Part shown: piece by piece, positions 1 through 11,296 of the stretch | Layout: each line of letters opens with the position of its first letter | Numbering within the stretch: the first letter of the stretch is position 1 | Source: Brachycybe producta | Lineage: Eukaryota; Arthropoda; Diplopoda; Playtdesmida; Andrognathidae | Direction: 5' to 3' | NCBI GenBank assembly: GCA_036925085.1 | Contig: JAUPFP010000005.1 | Coordinates: 8,934,498-8,998,497, forward strand | DNA: 64,000 nt | Notes under the pieces: generated by a model | The model's input: the letters and a program-made list of their open reading frames with translations, nothing else | What the model was told of the DNA's origin: nothing | The model's database searches: none | Position numbers and translations under genes: made by a program

Positions 1-157
1 GTTTGCATGTGTTTTAGCCGTGGGAGGAGTCACCGTTTGCCGCTAACCGAATCTACGATCGCGATCGGAGGTCACATGGGTATTATATACATAATAATAA
101 GAACGAAAAGGAAAGAAAAAGCAAGCGAGCGTACGGAAAGCGCTCGCTTTTACTTAC

Positions 158-293
158 CGTAGTCGTCGTTGTGAAAAGCGGCCCGTTCTTCTGTCCAAGT
201 GCCGTCAAATTGATACTTCGTCTCTCTTCTCTTCGATGAAGGATATCCACGGCTTTTAAAACTGTTTTCAGCCGGTTTTTTTAATTTATTATT
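158..293 (-). CDS. candidate coding exon ending at a GTAAGT splice donor
   Basis: On the minus strand an open frame of 45 codons runs from just after a TGA (294-296) down to 158, where it meets a consensus donor GTAAGT (157-152). The last part reads KYQFDGTWTEERAAFHNDDY, which is mixed and hydrophilic, unlike the low-complexity frames elsewhere. The block is CpG-rich and GC-richer than the rest of the window. No polypyrimidine-AG acceptor is obvious upstream; AACAG near 269 is a weak candidate. There is no in-frame ATG, so the left boundary is unknown and the exon could also be partly UTR. I do not recognise the protein family. Donor quality, composition and open frame together make a real exon plausible, but a chance frame cannot be excluded. 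Confidence 0.3.
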
Positions 294-1060
294 TCATACT
301 TATTCGTCTTATGAATAGAATAATATCCCACATCAATATTGGAAATGAAAAACCGTCTTATAAAACGACTGAAGAAAAAAAAGAGCGCTCGAGAGATCTA
401 GTTTTACCGGCGTCAACGAGACGATCAACACCGATGAATGGTCACTGAAACGCCGTCAAAAGTGTCGTTATAACGCGGTAAAAACAAACAAACATCACGT
501 TATAAGAACGATGCAAAAAAAAACAAAAACAATCACTTGGTCCGTCCGTACTTAGGGGTAAGCTTTTTTTTTAGATGTTATGATGAAAAACGTTAAAAAG
601 CAAACGGAAGTGAAGTAAAAAAAAAAAAAGCTGGTTAAAGTTAGAAATAACGTCGAAGAGTTGAACGACAACGTTGAAGAAGAAGAAGAAGAACGACAAG
701 TGTTGTTGTCAATTCATCCATTATGAGAAAGAGAGTGCCGCGATTCATCTAATGAATGCTCATCATGTACATAAATGCTCAATGAGCTTTTTCTTTTTCG
801 CTTCGAACCCCCCCTCCCTCAAACAACACACACACCACGTTTCTAAACGTAGAGCTCACTCTCGTGCCCCGCTCTTGCTCTCAAGTTTACTTCGCGCCCC
901 AATCGTTCGTTCGTTCACTCGCGATATGAAACTAACTCACACGCTAATTGCATTCATTAACATGACAAACACTAATACTAACACACACATATAAACAGTT
1001 TTTGACTTCGCGCTACTCAGCTCGTGCGCGCTCATCAATAAAACTTCAGCTGAGTTTTTT
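294..1060. promoter_or_regulatory. CpG-bearing upstream region, possible promoter of the minus-strand exon
   Basis: CpG dinucleotides are much denser here (for example at 380-500 and 830-1035) than in the following 60 kb. This suits an unmethylated promoter-like block next to the candidate exon at 158-293. No TATA box or initiator can be fixed with confidence. The 106-codon plus-strand frame at 674-994 is made of AAG, TTC and ACA runs and is not taken as a gene. Confidence 0.25.
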
Positions 1061-2400
1061 CTTTTCTTTCGCTCTTCTTATTATACTAATTACGTCATTC
1101 ATTAAATCTATCTTAGAATTTTGTTAAATATTATTTTTTTTTTCAAAAGTTCGTAATAAAATTCATTGCAGTGGTGTCAAATCGCGCTGCCAATGGATTC
1201 CATCTTTTAAATGAAAGCTAAAATGCTAAAAGCAGGATATTTTTACTGTGCTAATTAATTATTCAAAAATTAATTGGTATGTCTTTGCGCATGCTTCAAA
1301 TTTTTTTTTTTTTTCATTTTTCCGCCCCTTGGATTTTTTTCTTCTTCTTGATTTCTTTTTATTTAGAGCGCTTTGCATTCTGGGAATCAAAAAATGACTG
1401 CGCTTTGCATTATGGGGGGGGAACTGAAATGGCAGCTGATTGTAAACTGGCTCCGCCGCGTTTCGGCTGCTGTATATACCACGGTCCATCTAACTTGGTC
1501 CATCTAACTTGGTCCATCTTAACAGTATTTTAAAGCCTATTTCTTCACTTTTAAATCAAGTAAGTCATCTTAACATTAACTATAAAGATGGTTAAAGTGT
1601 TTTCTTGTTGATATTATTAATGATAATGTTTTTTAACGTTATTTTATCTAATTTCTTTTGCGTCATCGATCACATTGTTTTTTAGCGACTAGTATGTTAT
1701 GAACAACTTACGAGCTGAATTTTGTATTGATTTCTGTGGAATGAGAGTTGATTGTTAGCAGCTAATAGCATTTTTTTTCCTAAGCTGATTTTACATTCAG
1801 TTTCTATGAAAGAAAGAAAAAAACGTTATTTCTTAGCGGCTAATCGGTTTTTTTTTTGCTTAGCCTTCGGCTATTTTTTTATTTTTTTACGCTCATTTAC
1901 GCTCACTCCCTTGTTGTTTATGTTTTTTTATCATCTCCCCTCGCTAAAAAAGAGAATCGTTTACGATAAAACCGTGTTCATGTTGCTAGTAATTACACAT
2001 TTAGCTTAATACTAATTAGATGGTACTTTTGTTTTAATTATCAGCCTGTCATATTTAGGCCAATTGACTACTGTCATGAATCCATCTAAACATTTTTTTT
2101 TGTTTGCAAAAAATGTTTTTAAAATGCTTGAAACACCTTATTGAAGTAAAGGGGGGGGGGAGAAGTGGGTGTTTCTGAGGGAATTTAGGGGTGGGTGGCA
2201 AACCAATTGTTTATGACTTGCGCTTCCTTCCCATAAACATATAGAAAACCAGTTACACACATAACACACGAAAGTAATAAAATATATATTTATAATGAAA
2301 AAGAAACATTTGAATTTATTTCCATTATTTTAACCTTTGGCCTACGTCCTTCTGCAGGATGTTGACACACCCACTCACGTAACAAACACGCTCACCTGTG
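1061..2400. other. AT-rich DNA without a recognisable gene
   Basis: Poly-T runs and simple sequence. The only structured item is the short tandem repeat at 1483-1520. A run of ten G at about 2151-2160 interrupts otherwise AT-rich DNA. Confidence 0.6.
1483..1520. repeat. 14-bp tandem repeat, 2.7 copies
   Basis: The unit ggtccatctaactt occurs twice exactly (1483-1496, 1497-1510), followed by a partial third copy. Confidence 0.8.
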
Positions 2401-3059
2401 AATGTGACGTCACTAATGAGAGGACCATATTAGAATCGACTGGTGGGCACCTTTAAGGAGCTCAGTTGTTTAAATAAACAATTATTATTGTGAAATCTTT
2501 TATAATTATTTGGGAATTAAAAATAAATTTGTTCATTTGACAAATAATCAATTTACCGTTCTTGAATGTAAATAATAAAAAGTGTTGCTAGTAAATAAAA
2601 AAATAAAAGCAAAAATAACATAAAAACGACAGAAAAACAAAAGTAAATCAGCGTTTGACATGACGTCAAATCTTGAAGCTACATTTGATGCCACTGGATT
2701 GTACCAATATGGTGTTTGTTTCTGATTGAACTTATACGAAATCTAGATTCCATATTGATGCACCTCTTTTGTTCTGCTCTTATCGTGCTCTTAAGCTTCA
2801 CAGTGTAACTGAGCTTATGCCCTCAAGCAGTCCTATTACTATCCAAGCAAGATAAAAAACCTTATAGTACTAACTTACCATTTATCTTGGAGAACGTGTT
2901 TCTTCACGAAATTAGTATCATATTCTCAATAGTTCGTAAAAATGTCTTCTTCGTATTTTTTTTACATTTTTTTACATTAACTTTGCTTAAAACTGCGGGG
3001 AAAAAAAAAACACAAAATAAATCATGACGAACACAACTAAAAAAAAAAACTTCCTAAAC

Positions 3060-3797
3060 TTTCCAGACTAGCTCGTTCCCGCCTTTCAATCCCTAGATAT
3101 CCGGAGCTGTACTGCATCTTTATAACGCCGCAACTTCCGCAAGGTAGTTAAGTGACGTCATTTTGATACAGTTAATGCAGAGATCAACACGTGGTTTACA
3201 GATATGATAATTTCGCTTGCATCGTTGCATTCATACATTTGCGGTTACAACAAGATGACGTCACTACATGTTTACTGATAGTCAACTCAATTTGTCGACT
3301 TGCTCTCACGTTGTAGCCATTTTGGTGCCCTACGGTTTATGCAGATTTAAGCGCTATCGGCCATATTGTGCCCGTTTATGGTTATTGACATTATTGTTAA
3401 TAAGTGTGCTATCGTAGAAGGTATACGTGAGAGTTATTAACTGATGACTAGAAGTTCTTTGCGGTATTTTTTCTTCGATTAGGCGGGAAAGATGGTGAGA
3501 CATTGAACATCATTCGTCGGTGAAGTTTTGTGTTGTGTATTTTATTTTTATTTTTTAATTACTTTTTAGTTGTTAAGTGTTTAACTCAAAGTTAGGTGCA
3601 TAGTTTGTATATGTGTCTTTATTTTTTTCCGAGAAAATTAACTTTGAAGACGGTGAAAAATCGAGTGAAAATCGTCGTTCAGTACTCATTGCATCTTCTG
3701 TTAGAGTAATAATAGTAATAATAACTAGTTAAAGTAATAGTTAGAGTTCAGTTCATATATTTGGGTGAATTTCAACTTTTTTTTTATAGTGGTAAGT
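3060..3797 (+). promoter_or_regulatory. CpG-rich promoter-like block with a splice donor at 3792
   Basis: This block has many CpGs, two exact TGACGTCA octamers (3153-3160, 3256-3263; the CRE/ATF site of bilaterians) and two CCAT-type motifs resembling YY1 sites (gccattttgg near 3318, gccatattg near 3360). It ends with ggtaagttg, a good donor with GT at 3792. No open frame of note precedes the donor, so a non-coding first exon is the simplest reading. Two further CRE octamers lie upstream at 2405 and 2661. If real, a plus-strand gene would start here and the rest of the window could lie in its first intron. Confidence 0.3.
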
Positions 3798-3972
3798 TGT
3801 TTTCTGCCTATGTTTCTGTTTTTCGTCATTTTATGATGTTATTAGATATGATATTTTATTCCTAGTTCTTTATCGATTTAAATCATATTGTTATTTATCG
3901 ATTTATTTCGTTTTATCGTATTTTTTATGTTCTATGATGTGTGTGACATAGACGTTGAAAGTGACAATTTTT

Positions 3973-4316
3973 GGTGGTTTATGAACAGCTGATTTTCGAT
4001 CTTACAGAAGTAAAATTAAGAAAAACTAGAAAGCGTTTTCGAAACTAGAAGGGTACCTCAATCACTTAAAGTATATTTTCATGTTGATATCTTTCAAAAT
4101 AAACTTTTTTTTATATAAACAAAATATATCTTTTTGCTTAAACGTTCATTTTCAATCTAACATAAAAAGTTTATTTTGAAAGATAACATAAAAATACCAT
4201 TTAAGTTATTGAGCTACTCTTCTAGCTTCTAAACCACTTTCAAGTTTCTCTTCATTTTGCATTTGAAAGATAGAATAATCAGAGGTTCGAGAAGCGTTTA
4301 CACTTTAAAAACAACC
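3973..4316. mobile_element. fold-back family FB1, copy 1
   Basis: Starts with ggtttatgaacagctg. The left arm contains aaactagaagggtacctcaa and atctttcaaaataaactttt. The right arm carries the same motifs inverted (gtttattttgaaagat, ttgagctactcttctagctt) and ends near actttaaaaacaacc. There is no coding capacity. The same arms recur at least nine more times in this window, which identifies a repeat family. The mechanism (MITE or fold-back) is inferred from the palindromic arms. Confidence 0.8.
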
Positions 4317-5404
4317 GTAAACTTATTTAAGGCTATTTTTTTTATGATGTCTTATTAGAAAACTTCATTTTAATGTGTACTGTATTATAAGTTATATTAG
4401 TTATTATTCCTAAAATGATGAAATTACAGTTAATGGAAGAAATTTTAACAAAACTGCAAGAAGCAACTGAAATTATGCGGGAAAACTTTCGATAAGGGAG
4501 AAGGTGTGTTTCTGGTTCGGAAAGGAGAGGTTGGGGGGGGGGGGGAGGGGGTCAAAGGTCGTTTCACTGTCACTGTGTAGCACGTGTTTGAAATGTGTTC
4601 CTCTTGTGGCGCTTTCTTAATAACAAAAAATTGTTTAATTAAATTACATTTAAGTTTGTTGGATTTATGGTGTTCGGTATAATTTGAAAGCATCTGTGTC
4701 CGATTTTTTTAACTTGAACAGATGATTTTTTTTTTAATTTTAGTAATTTTACGTAATTTCCTATTAATTGAATAAAAATGTGTAACCTGCAGGATGTCAC
4801 CTTTTTGTCATTAAACTGAGTTAACATATCAACAGCACAGATGCTGCTGGGCAGAGAGAAAAAAAAAGGAAGGAAATGGCAGATAATTTCATTTCTACTA
4901 TTTAAACTTGAGTTTGTACATTAAATTCAGATCAGATTCATTCTTCATTATATAATAACTGAGAAGAAAGACATGTAATTCTCATTAATTGTGTTTTATC
5001 TCCGGTTTCCGCTCTTACAGTCAAACAAATATGAAATAATATTTTTATTATAATATTCAAATGGATTTTTTTTTATTGTTCAGAATTAGTTATTTTTAAT
5101 TTTTATCAAACGTCCTGTTTTACAAAATTAGAAATCTTGATCAAAATTACATTTAAATTTATGTAGTTGTGTCATGGTGATGCTTGTATAACAATATAAT
5201 TTTGTACAAAGTCTCGGTTTTGGTGAGATATATACAGTGGGGGGGGGGGGGCTGCAGTGAAAATCGTTTAAAACGAAATGTAAAAAGGACAGGGAGTGAC
5301 CGGATTGAAACAAATATTTCGTGTTATCCGATTTTTCGTGTTAAGTATTTCCACTTTTATATCAAAACGTGTAAACAATTTGGTTATGCTGCATTTTAAA
5401 AAAA
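4317..5404. other. AT-rich DNA, no gene seen
   Basis: Only poly-T stretches and two long G runs (about 4532-4552 and 5239-5250). Confidence 0.6.
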
Positions 5405-5690
5405 TTATGAAAATACATGAAAGTCTCGTTTAGAAACTAGAAGGGTAACTGAATCGTGTTCAGTATATCTTGAAAAATAAACTTTATATGGTAGTTTGAA
5501 AATGACTAATGCATCTTTTTAGTCTTCAGACATTTTTTTTAAAGTGAAAAACAAAATTTGTGGATTTAAAATTACTATAAAATGTTTATTTTTTAAAAAA
5601 TATCAACATGTAGATACTTTTAAGTGATTCAGTTATTCTTCTAGTTTCTAAATCGCTTTTAATTTCTTCATAATGTTGCAACTTAAGATG
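5405..5690. mobile_element. FB1 family, copy 2
   Basis: The left arm has gtttagaaactagaagggta followed by atatcttgaaaaataaactt. The right arm has aatgtttattttttaaaaaa and gttattcttctagtttctaa. The arms are more diverged than in copy 1. It is followed immediately by copy 3. Confidence 0.75.
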
Positions 5691-6085
5691 GTTTATGAAC
5701 AGCTGTTTTTTTATATCTTTCAAAATGAACGTTTTATAGACAAAAATAAAAGATAATTATTGTCTTTGAAACCTTGCGTAGAAAGCTTATTTTGAAAGAC
5801 ATTAAACATGAAGAATACACATAAATGATTGAATTATCCTTCTAGTTTCTAAAAAACACGTCCAAGTAAATTCCTCTTCATTTTGAACCTGAAAGACAGA
5901 TAACCAAAAGTGTATTGGTGTTAAGAGGGCTAGTTAAACATTTAATTTGTCCGTGTAGTGCTAGATGGCGCCACCGTCTTCTCATAGAAATACATTAATG
6001 TATTTCGGTGGCGCCGTCTAGCATTACACGGAGAAATTAAATGTTTAACTAGTCATCTTTAACACTTTAAAACCAGCTTAAGAAG
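5690..6085. mobile_element. FB1 family, copy 3, interrupted by a TTAA element
   Basis: Begins at atggtttatgaacagctg. The arms atatctttcaaaatgaacgt and ttattttgaaagacatt are inverted relative to each other. The distal right end (cactttaaaaccagctta, 6063-6080) is split off by the TTAA-flanked element at 5921-6062, so that element inserted after this copy. Confidence 0.75.
5921..6062. mobile_element. TTAA-flanked MITE (piggyBac-like), copy 1
   Basis: Bounded by TTAA at 5921-5924 and 6059-6062. Arms are ctagttaaacatttaatttg and its near-perfect inverse ending gtttaactag. Inner arms are gctagatggcgccacc and ggtggcgccgtctagc, so almost the whole element is a stem. Removing it and one TTAA restores the FB1 end. 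A TTAA target is typical of piggyBac-type elements; no transposase is present. Confidence 0.8.
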
Positions 6086-6478
6086 TGGATTTTAGCTTCT
6101 TTTAAAGTTTAACATCGACTATTTGACATACAAGGAAGAGCAAAAATCTCTTTTTTTAAAGCTCTTGTGCAATTTAGCTGTGTGTTGTTCAGTTCAGAAA
6201 TTGAAAAGGAGCCATTTTCTTGTCAATTAAATGTTGGTGGTCTTCTCACACATACATTACCCCTTGAATCATGTCACAAGATGTTCTTTTTTGTGTGTGT
6301 TTTAACTTTTATGTTTGAAACAGAACTGCACTTCTGACCATTATGTGGTCTCTTATTTTTGGGGGGTGGGATCTGTTTAATGTCAATATCATTTTAGTGT
6401 CCACTGTGTGTGTGTGTGTCTGTATGTATGAGCGTGTTTTGTGTTTTCCATAACACATACGGTACATATATTTGTTAC

Positions 6479-6641
6479 TGTCAATCTGCAGATTGCCTGG
6501 GCAATCTGCAAAACAACCAATATGCTAGTAAATTTGCAAAATTCAATTCCTAAAATGTATTGAATTTTGCAGATGCACTAGCAGTTTGGTGGTTTTGCAG
6601 ATTGCCTAGGCAATTTGCAGACTGATTCCGCAGATTGACTA
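6479..6641. mobile_element. palindromic element PE1, copy 1
   Basis: The left arm contains gcctgggcaatctgcaaaac and the right arm has gttttgcagattgcctaggc inverted. The inner arms aattcaattcctaaaatgta and attgaattttgcag lie around a short centre. A second copy lies at 30659-30821, so this is a dispersed inverted-repeat family. The left end has lost about 16 bp relative to the right. Confidence 0.8.
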
Positions 6642-6663
6642 GATTTATAACATACATACAAAG

Positions 6664-6687
6664 AAAGAGAGAGAGAGAGAGAGAGAA
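6664..6687. repeat. GA microsatellite
   Basis: Uninterrupted GA dinucleotides, about 12 copies, directly downstream of PE1 copy 1. Confidence 0.9.
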
Positions 6688-6880
6688 AATGGATGAGGGG
6701 ATTTCTTATAAAGACATTTTCGTGGGTGGGCCACATAGTTATATAATAAATGGCACTGATTTTTAACTTTATAATTGCATATTATGCAAATTAGTATTAT
6801 TATAAGAAAAGTTCAGAAATCTTCAATCAAATGGTTCTCAACACTTTACTTGTGAGCCAGTGATTGAAAGCAACTTCTTT

Positions 6881-7282
6881 CAGATGATCAATTCTGGCTT
6901 GTGCAATGTGCATTTTGACTTTTCAATGCATAAATTGATTGTGTATCTGTTGGATTTTGTTGATTCAATCCAACTTTTATTACTCTCTTCAATCTTAACT
7001 CGAACGAGCAGTTCAGAAATCCGGATCAATTTTTTTAATTAAATTAAAAGAAACTGGATGGTGTGTTGCCTGGATTGACAATTAGAAAAGTAGGAGCATA
7101 CGCCTTTTTTTTCAAATTGCAAAGCTTGCAAAGATGTTAAAATGAGCAATTATAGGTAAATAGATTTTATTTAAAAAAAATGCTGTCTGTTCCAAATTTC
7201 CAAATATAATTTCAAATGAATACAAAAGAGAGACAATCCAGGAATGGTAAGCTAAGCTTGACAAGCCAGAATTGATCTTCTG
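6881..7282. mobile_element. possible non-autonomous element with 21-bp terminal inverted repeats
   Basis: A 21-bp segment at 6881-6901 (cagatgatcaattctggctt plus g) recurs inverted at 7262-7282 with one mismatch. A second inverted pair (cctggattg near 7070, caatccagg near 7215) lies inside. No target duplication was found and no coding sequence is seen. Confidence 0.45.
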
Positions 7283-7384
7283 TATTCAGCTTTGTGGTGT
7301 AGAGCAAACGATGAGAAGATTTTTTGAAGCAACGTCTAAAAGAATTTCAGTTTGAAAATACTTGCATTATACGCGATTTTGGTG

Positions 7385-7440
7385 ATGGTATCTTTCAAAA
7401 TAAACTTTTTAGAGCAGTTGAAATAAAAAAAGATAATATT
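7385..7440. mobile_element. FB1 family fragment
   Basis: Contains ggtatctttcaaaataaact, the diagnostic arm of FB1, without a matching second arm. The copy is truncated. Confidence 0.5.
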
Positions 7441-7498
7441 TTACGTTTTGTGCCTTTTTTTTACTTGCAAAATGGTCCGAAATGATTTTCATTTTAAC

Positions 7499-7759
7499 TA
7501 GAGGTGGAACGAACCCTAAATATTCTCGAATCCGAATCCTAAAAGGTTCTCGAATCTCTCGAATCCTTCATATAAGAATCCTATATTATTCATTAAGATA
7601 CAAATAAATGAAATAATATTAAATATTAAATTATTAATAATAAAAAAAAAAAACAAGTGTGGCACTCAAGGTCGTCACAAGGTGAAAAAAGCGCGAAGAT
7701 TCGAGTCTTCTAATCTCGAATAGTTTTCAAGATTCGAGGATTCGAATGACCCATCTCTA
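7499..7759. mobile_element. non-autonomous hAT-type element
   Basis: The 261-bp element starts tagaggtgga and ends cccatctcta. It is flanked by a perfect 8-bp duplication attttaac (7491-7498 and 7760-7767). Eight-bp duplications and TAGAGGTGG-like ends are hallmarks of hAT transposons. The interior repeats the motif ctcgaatcc on both strands, forming sub-terminal palindromes. Confidence 0.9.
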
Positions 7760-8554
7760 ATTTTAACACTTAAAAGTGTATTTTTAAAGTTACACAAAAT
7801 ATTTTAAATCTTTTTATATGTAGTTTCAATATTTCTATAAAATATGTATTTGATGAACAAGTGTTTGAACGTTCTCAATATAATGAAATATTTTAACTAT
7901 GGTTTTCTGTAGTTTGATATGAACACGTAGCATATAACTTTGCATAATTGCATTAACTAGAGGGCGCTCGATTTCAGTCATAACTTAGATCGACCAGAAT
8001 TACATTTAATTTTTATGTTGAAAACATTTTTTTTTTTGGTCTTGTTTTTCATCACATTTTTCTTAGAATTTTTGGATGGAAACCTTTTTTTTATGCGATT
8101 CTGGTAAATTGGTAATATTAGACTTATTATAAAGTTTTTTTTTTCTCGGCGTCTCCAATTTATTCAAATGGGTCCATAATTAATGCTTAAAGGACAACTA
8201 AATGTAACATTTGCTTACTGAAATTCCCTTTTTTTTTCTTGTCATTTTGCTATTAAAGTAGGAATTTTTTTCCTCCTCTTCACTTATTTCTAAAGTCTTA
8301 TGTTCGATTTTCTCAATTTGTTAGTGTTTTTTTTTCCATTTTATAATGTTATAAGAATGTTTTTAAGAAAATGACACAAAACAGAGACTTAATTGGATAA
8401 AAGCTTTGCCCATAATATAACAAAAGAAATAACATATGACGATTGTTTTTTCGTTGTTCTTTTCTGTCTTGTTTTTTGTTGTTGTTGTTTTAAAAAAAAA
8501 AAGCAAATAAGTTGACTTCAAGAAAAGTTTTATATTTAGATTAAAAATATATAT

Positions 8555-8632
8555 GTCGCATCCATTGAGAGTAATTGTCCATAACACGAAATGAATGTCT
8601 TATTTCGCGAAATGAACATACATTTCGTGTTA
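8555..8632. mobile_element. GTCGCATCC palindromic MITE, degraded copy
   Basis: Starts gtcgcatccattgagagtaa and shares the inverted core acacgaaatg / catttcgtgt with the better copies at 25016-25156 and 47234-47350. The right terminus is lost. Confidence 0.7.
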
Positions 8633-8639
8633 TATATCT

Positions 8640-10100
8640 TATAAATAGGCCCTATATAGAAACGAAAAATGAAGAAGAAAAAAAAAACTCAATAACGGTT
8701 AATTTCCTGTCATTAATTTTCTGTTCATTTTTTTAAGCTCCACCTTCTCTTTTTTATTTTCAAATTTCGGGGATTTTTTGGGGGGCTTTTTTTTAAAGAC
8801 CATTTATAATTTCTTTTGTTTGGTCCTCGTTTAGTTTTTTTTACTTTCTGTCAATTTCAATCGTAATTGTTTATATAGGGCCTATATATTTTTTTTTTCG
8901 TTTCCTTTTTCTTATCGTTTAAATTGCTTATTTTTTAATGACCCTTTATTTATTTATTCTAACCTAACCGGAGAAGTTTTTTGAGCTGACTAATTTTGAA
9001 AATTACGGTACTAATAATACGAGGGTACACGACATTTCAAAAGGAGTTTTTTTTCTATATTACTTCTTATTGGTTTTCTGAGACTTTTTTTAAAGAGTTC
9101 TTAATATTGATTAGTTAAAATCGATTTTTTTTATGAAAATGTAATGAGGTTTATTGCTTTGGATATTATTCTAAATGCGAAGCCATCAAATTTGAAGTAT
9201 TTCAGTGGTAGAAAAAAAAATCATCAAAAGACTCAAAACAATTCTTATGGGTCTTTTTTTTTATAAATTTAATTTATTAAAATAATATTCGAATAAAAAG
9301 TCTTCGAAACTTTCTTCAGAATATTTTCTAAATTTTTTTTATTTATTTATATTGTCTTAAAATTATTGTTGAGATTTTTTTTATAAAAATGTCCCAACAT
9401 TGGAAATTTTTTTTATTTAAAAATGTATATTTTATTGAGACTTACTTGAATTGTTTTAAAATGTATCTTAATGATTGAAAATGTTTAAAACTTTCTTCCA
9501 AATTTTACAAGATGAATGAAAAGTTTTTAAATTACTAGATTTTATTGAAAGTCTTAATGATTTTCTGATTTTTTTTTAATTTTACTACAATAATTAAAAT
9601 TGTCTAGACCTATATTTTTTTAACAAATAAGAGAAATATTTTTGTAAATTAAAATTATATTTACATTTTGTCATAATTGATTTATTAGATTTAAAACAAA
9701 TTTTTAGGAAAAAAGTTTCTCCAAACTTTATAAAAATTTATTAAATTCTTATTTTTTTGTATTATCAAATGATTATAAAATTAATGAAATAATGAATTAC
9801 AGAATTAATTAAAATTCTCTTAGTATATGTTTTATAAATCAAAATTTTTTAATAAATACAGATAAATTCCTGTAATTTAAAGTTATTTGTTATATTTTCT
9901 CATAATTGATTTTATTATATTTAAGACAAATTCTAACAGTCACTGGAAAAAGACTTCAAAGATTTTCTAAATTTTGTAAATTGATAAACAATGGGTCTAC
10001 ATTGTGTTTCATGAAACGATAAGGAGAAAACATTTAGTTGCCCCTTATAAAACATAACTAGGCAATCACTGCAAACAACTTTTTTTTAGCTTGGGAGCTT
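8640..10100. other. very AT-rich DNA, no gene
   Basis: Long T and A runs with degenerate internal repetition of motifs such as ttctaaatttt. No inverted-repeat element or open frame of interest. Confidence 0.6.
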
Positions 10101-10131
10101 CGTGTTTCCACATCTTCTCTGTACAGTGTAC

Positions 10132-10276
10132 TTATTTATCAATTTATCCACTAGTATGACGTCACGTTCATAGAAACAAACGAACGTGACGTCACACTGC
10201 TGCATACATTGATGAATAACGGAATATACAGATTGTATTTTATTTTGTGACATCATCAATCAAATGATGTCACAAA
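10132..10276. repeat. pair of palindromes with CRE cores
   Basis: Arms at 10132-10169 and 10181-10220 are inverted copies that include tgacgtcacgttc, so two exact TGACGTCA octamers (10157, 10187) face each other across about 12 bp. A separate 13-bp-arm hairpin (tttgtgacatcat / atgatgtcacaaa) lies at 10244-10276. This may be a MITE, but no target duplication was found. Confidence 0.6.
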
Positions 10277-10681
10277 GTTGTACAAATATCAGTACACGTG
10301 AGTGACTAATATGATGACATCGATACATTTTTTTTGGTGAATTTGATTGGATGATTTAAGTTAGTCTTTGTCTTCATTGGTTGAAAATTTGAGATTCTTT
10401 TCAGATTGATTTTATTTTTTCTGATTCGCAATTTGCTTGAATCTGAATTTAAAAACGAAATTTCTTTTTTTTTTATTAATTAATAAAACGAACTTTTATC
10501 AATTAAAATTACCCTTTGAAACCAACCAACAATAAACAGTAAATCAGAATGATGAAAGTCAATCATTAACGAATGAGGATGTTGTGATTTTGGATGAAAT
10601 CGTAATTGCAATCGGAGTCAATTAAAGTCTTAATTTATTCGGCTAAAACCCATCTCAAACGATTAGAATTCAAATGACAAC

Positions 10682-10768
10682 GAGGGTTGAATATGGAGGC
10701 TAGCTATTAGATTATCATAATCTAACCTCATTGCCTAGAAGCATTGCTAGCCTCTACGTCCAACCCTA
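10682..10768. mobile_element. GGCTAGC-arm MITE, copy 1
   Basis: Arms agggttgaatatggaggcta and the inverse tagcctctacgtccaaccct surround a short centre with ttagattatcataatctaa. Weaker arm similarity (aaaccca, agaattc) extends outward to about 10645 and 10817. Related copies lie at 28285-28738 and at the window's right edge. Confidence 0.75.
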
Positions 10769-10821
10769 GTCGCCATTTAAGTTGAAATTGTTTCGAATTC
10801 TGGTTATTCTGGGTTTCAGAA

Positions 10822-11085
10822 GATCAACACTAAGAAAAAATTGAAAGAGTGTTAGAAACTAGAACAGTAGCTCAATTATTAAATAGTATTTTCATGTTTT
10901 TATCTTTCAAAATAAACTTTTTATAGACAAAAATTAAAAAAAAATGTTTTGAAAGATTTCAATGATGAAAATACCCTTAAATGATTGAGTTTACCCTTCT
11001 AGTTTATAAATCTTTCTTTTAATTTAGCTCCTGAAATACAGAATAATCAGAGTTCGAGTGGATTTTACAATTTAAATCCACTATA
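10822..11085. mobile_element. FB1 family, copy 4
   Basis: Arms gttagaaactagaacagtag and tatctttcaaaataaacttt are mirrored by gagtttacccttctagttta. The centre is short and AT-rich. Confidence 0.75.
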
Positions 11086-11296
11086 AGATTTGAAAAATTA
11101 AAAAGTAGAATGTTTTTTTTTTCAACCATGTTTCAACCATTTTTGTCTTGCAACATGGTTTAAGCTTAACTTTATTTTAATTAACATTTTTTATTCATTT
11201 ATTACGTTTATTCAGATATAAATGTATTGTAATGCCATTTTCGTCAGACAAAATAGACAAGCCAAAATTTGTTATTCAACCCATCTGACGTCAGAA

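Noticed and set aside
674-994. 106-codon plus-strand frame near the left end
   Set aside because: Starts in an AAG run and passes through poly-T and ACAC tracts; no recognisable domain.
2330-2480. Possible SINE-like segment with cacctgtg and ggtgggcacc
   Set aside because: No A or B box in correct order and spacing, and no second copy in the window.
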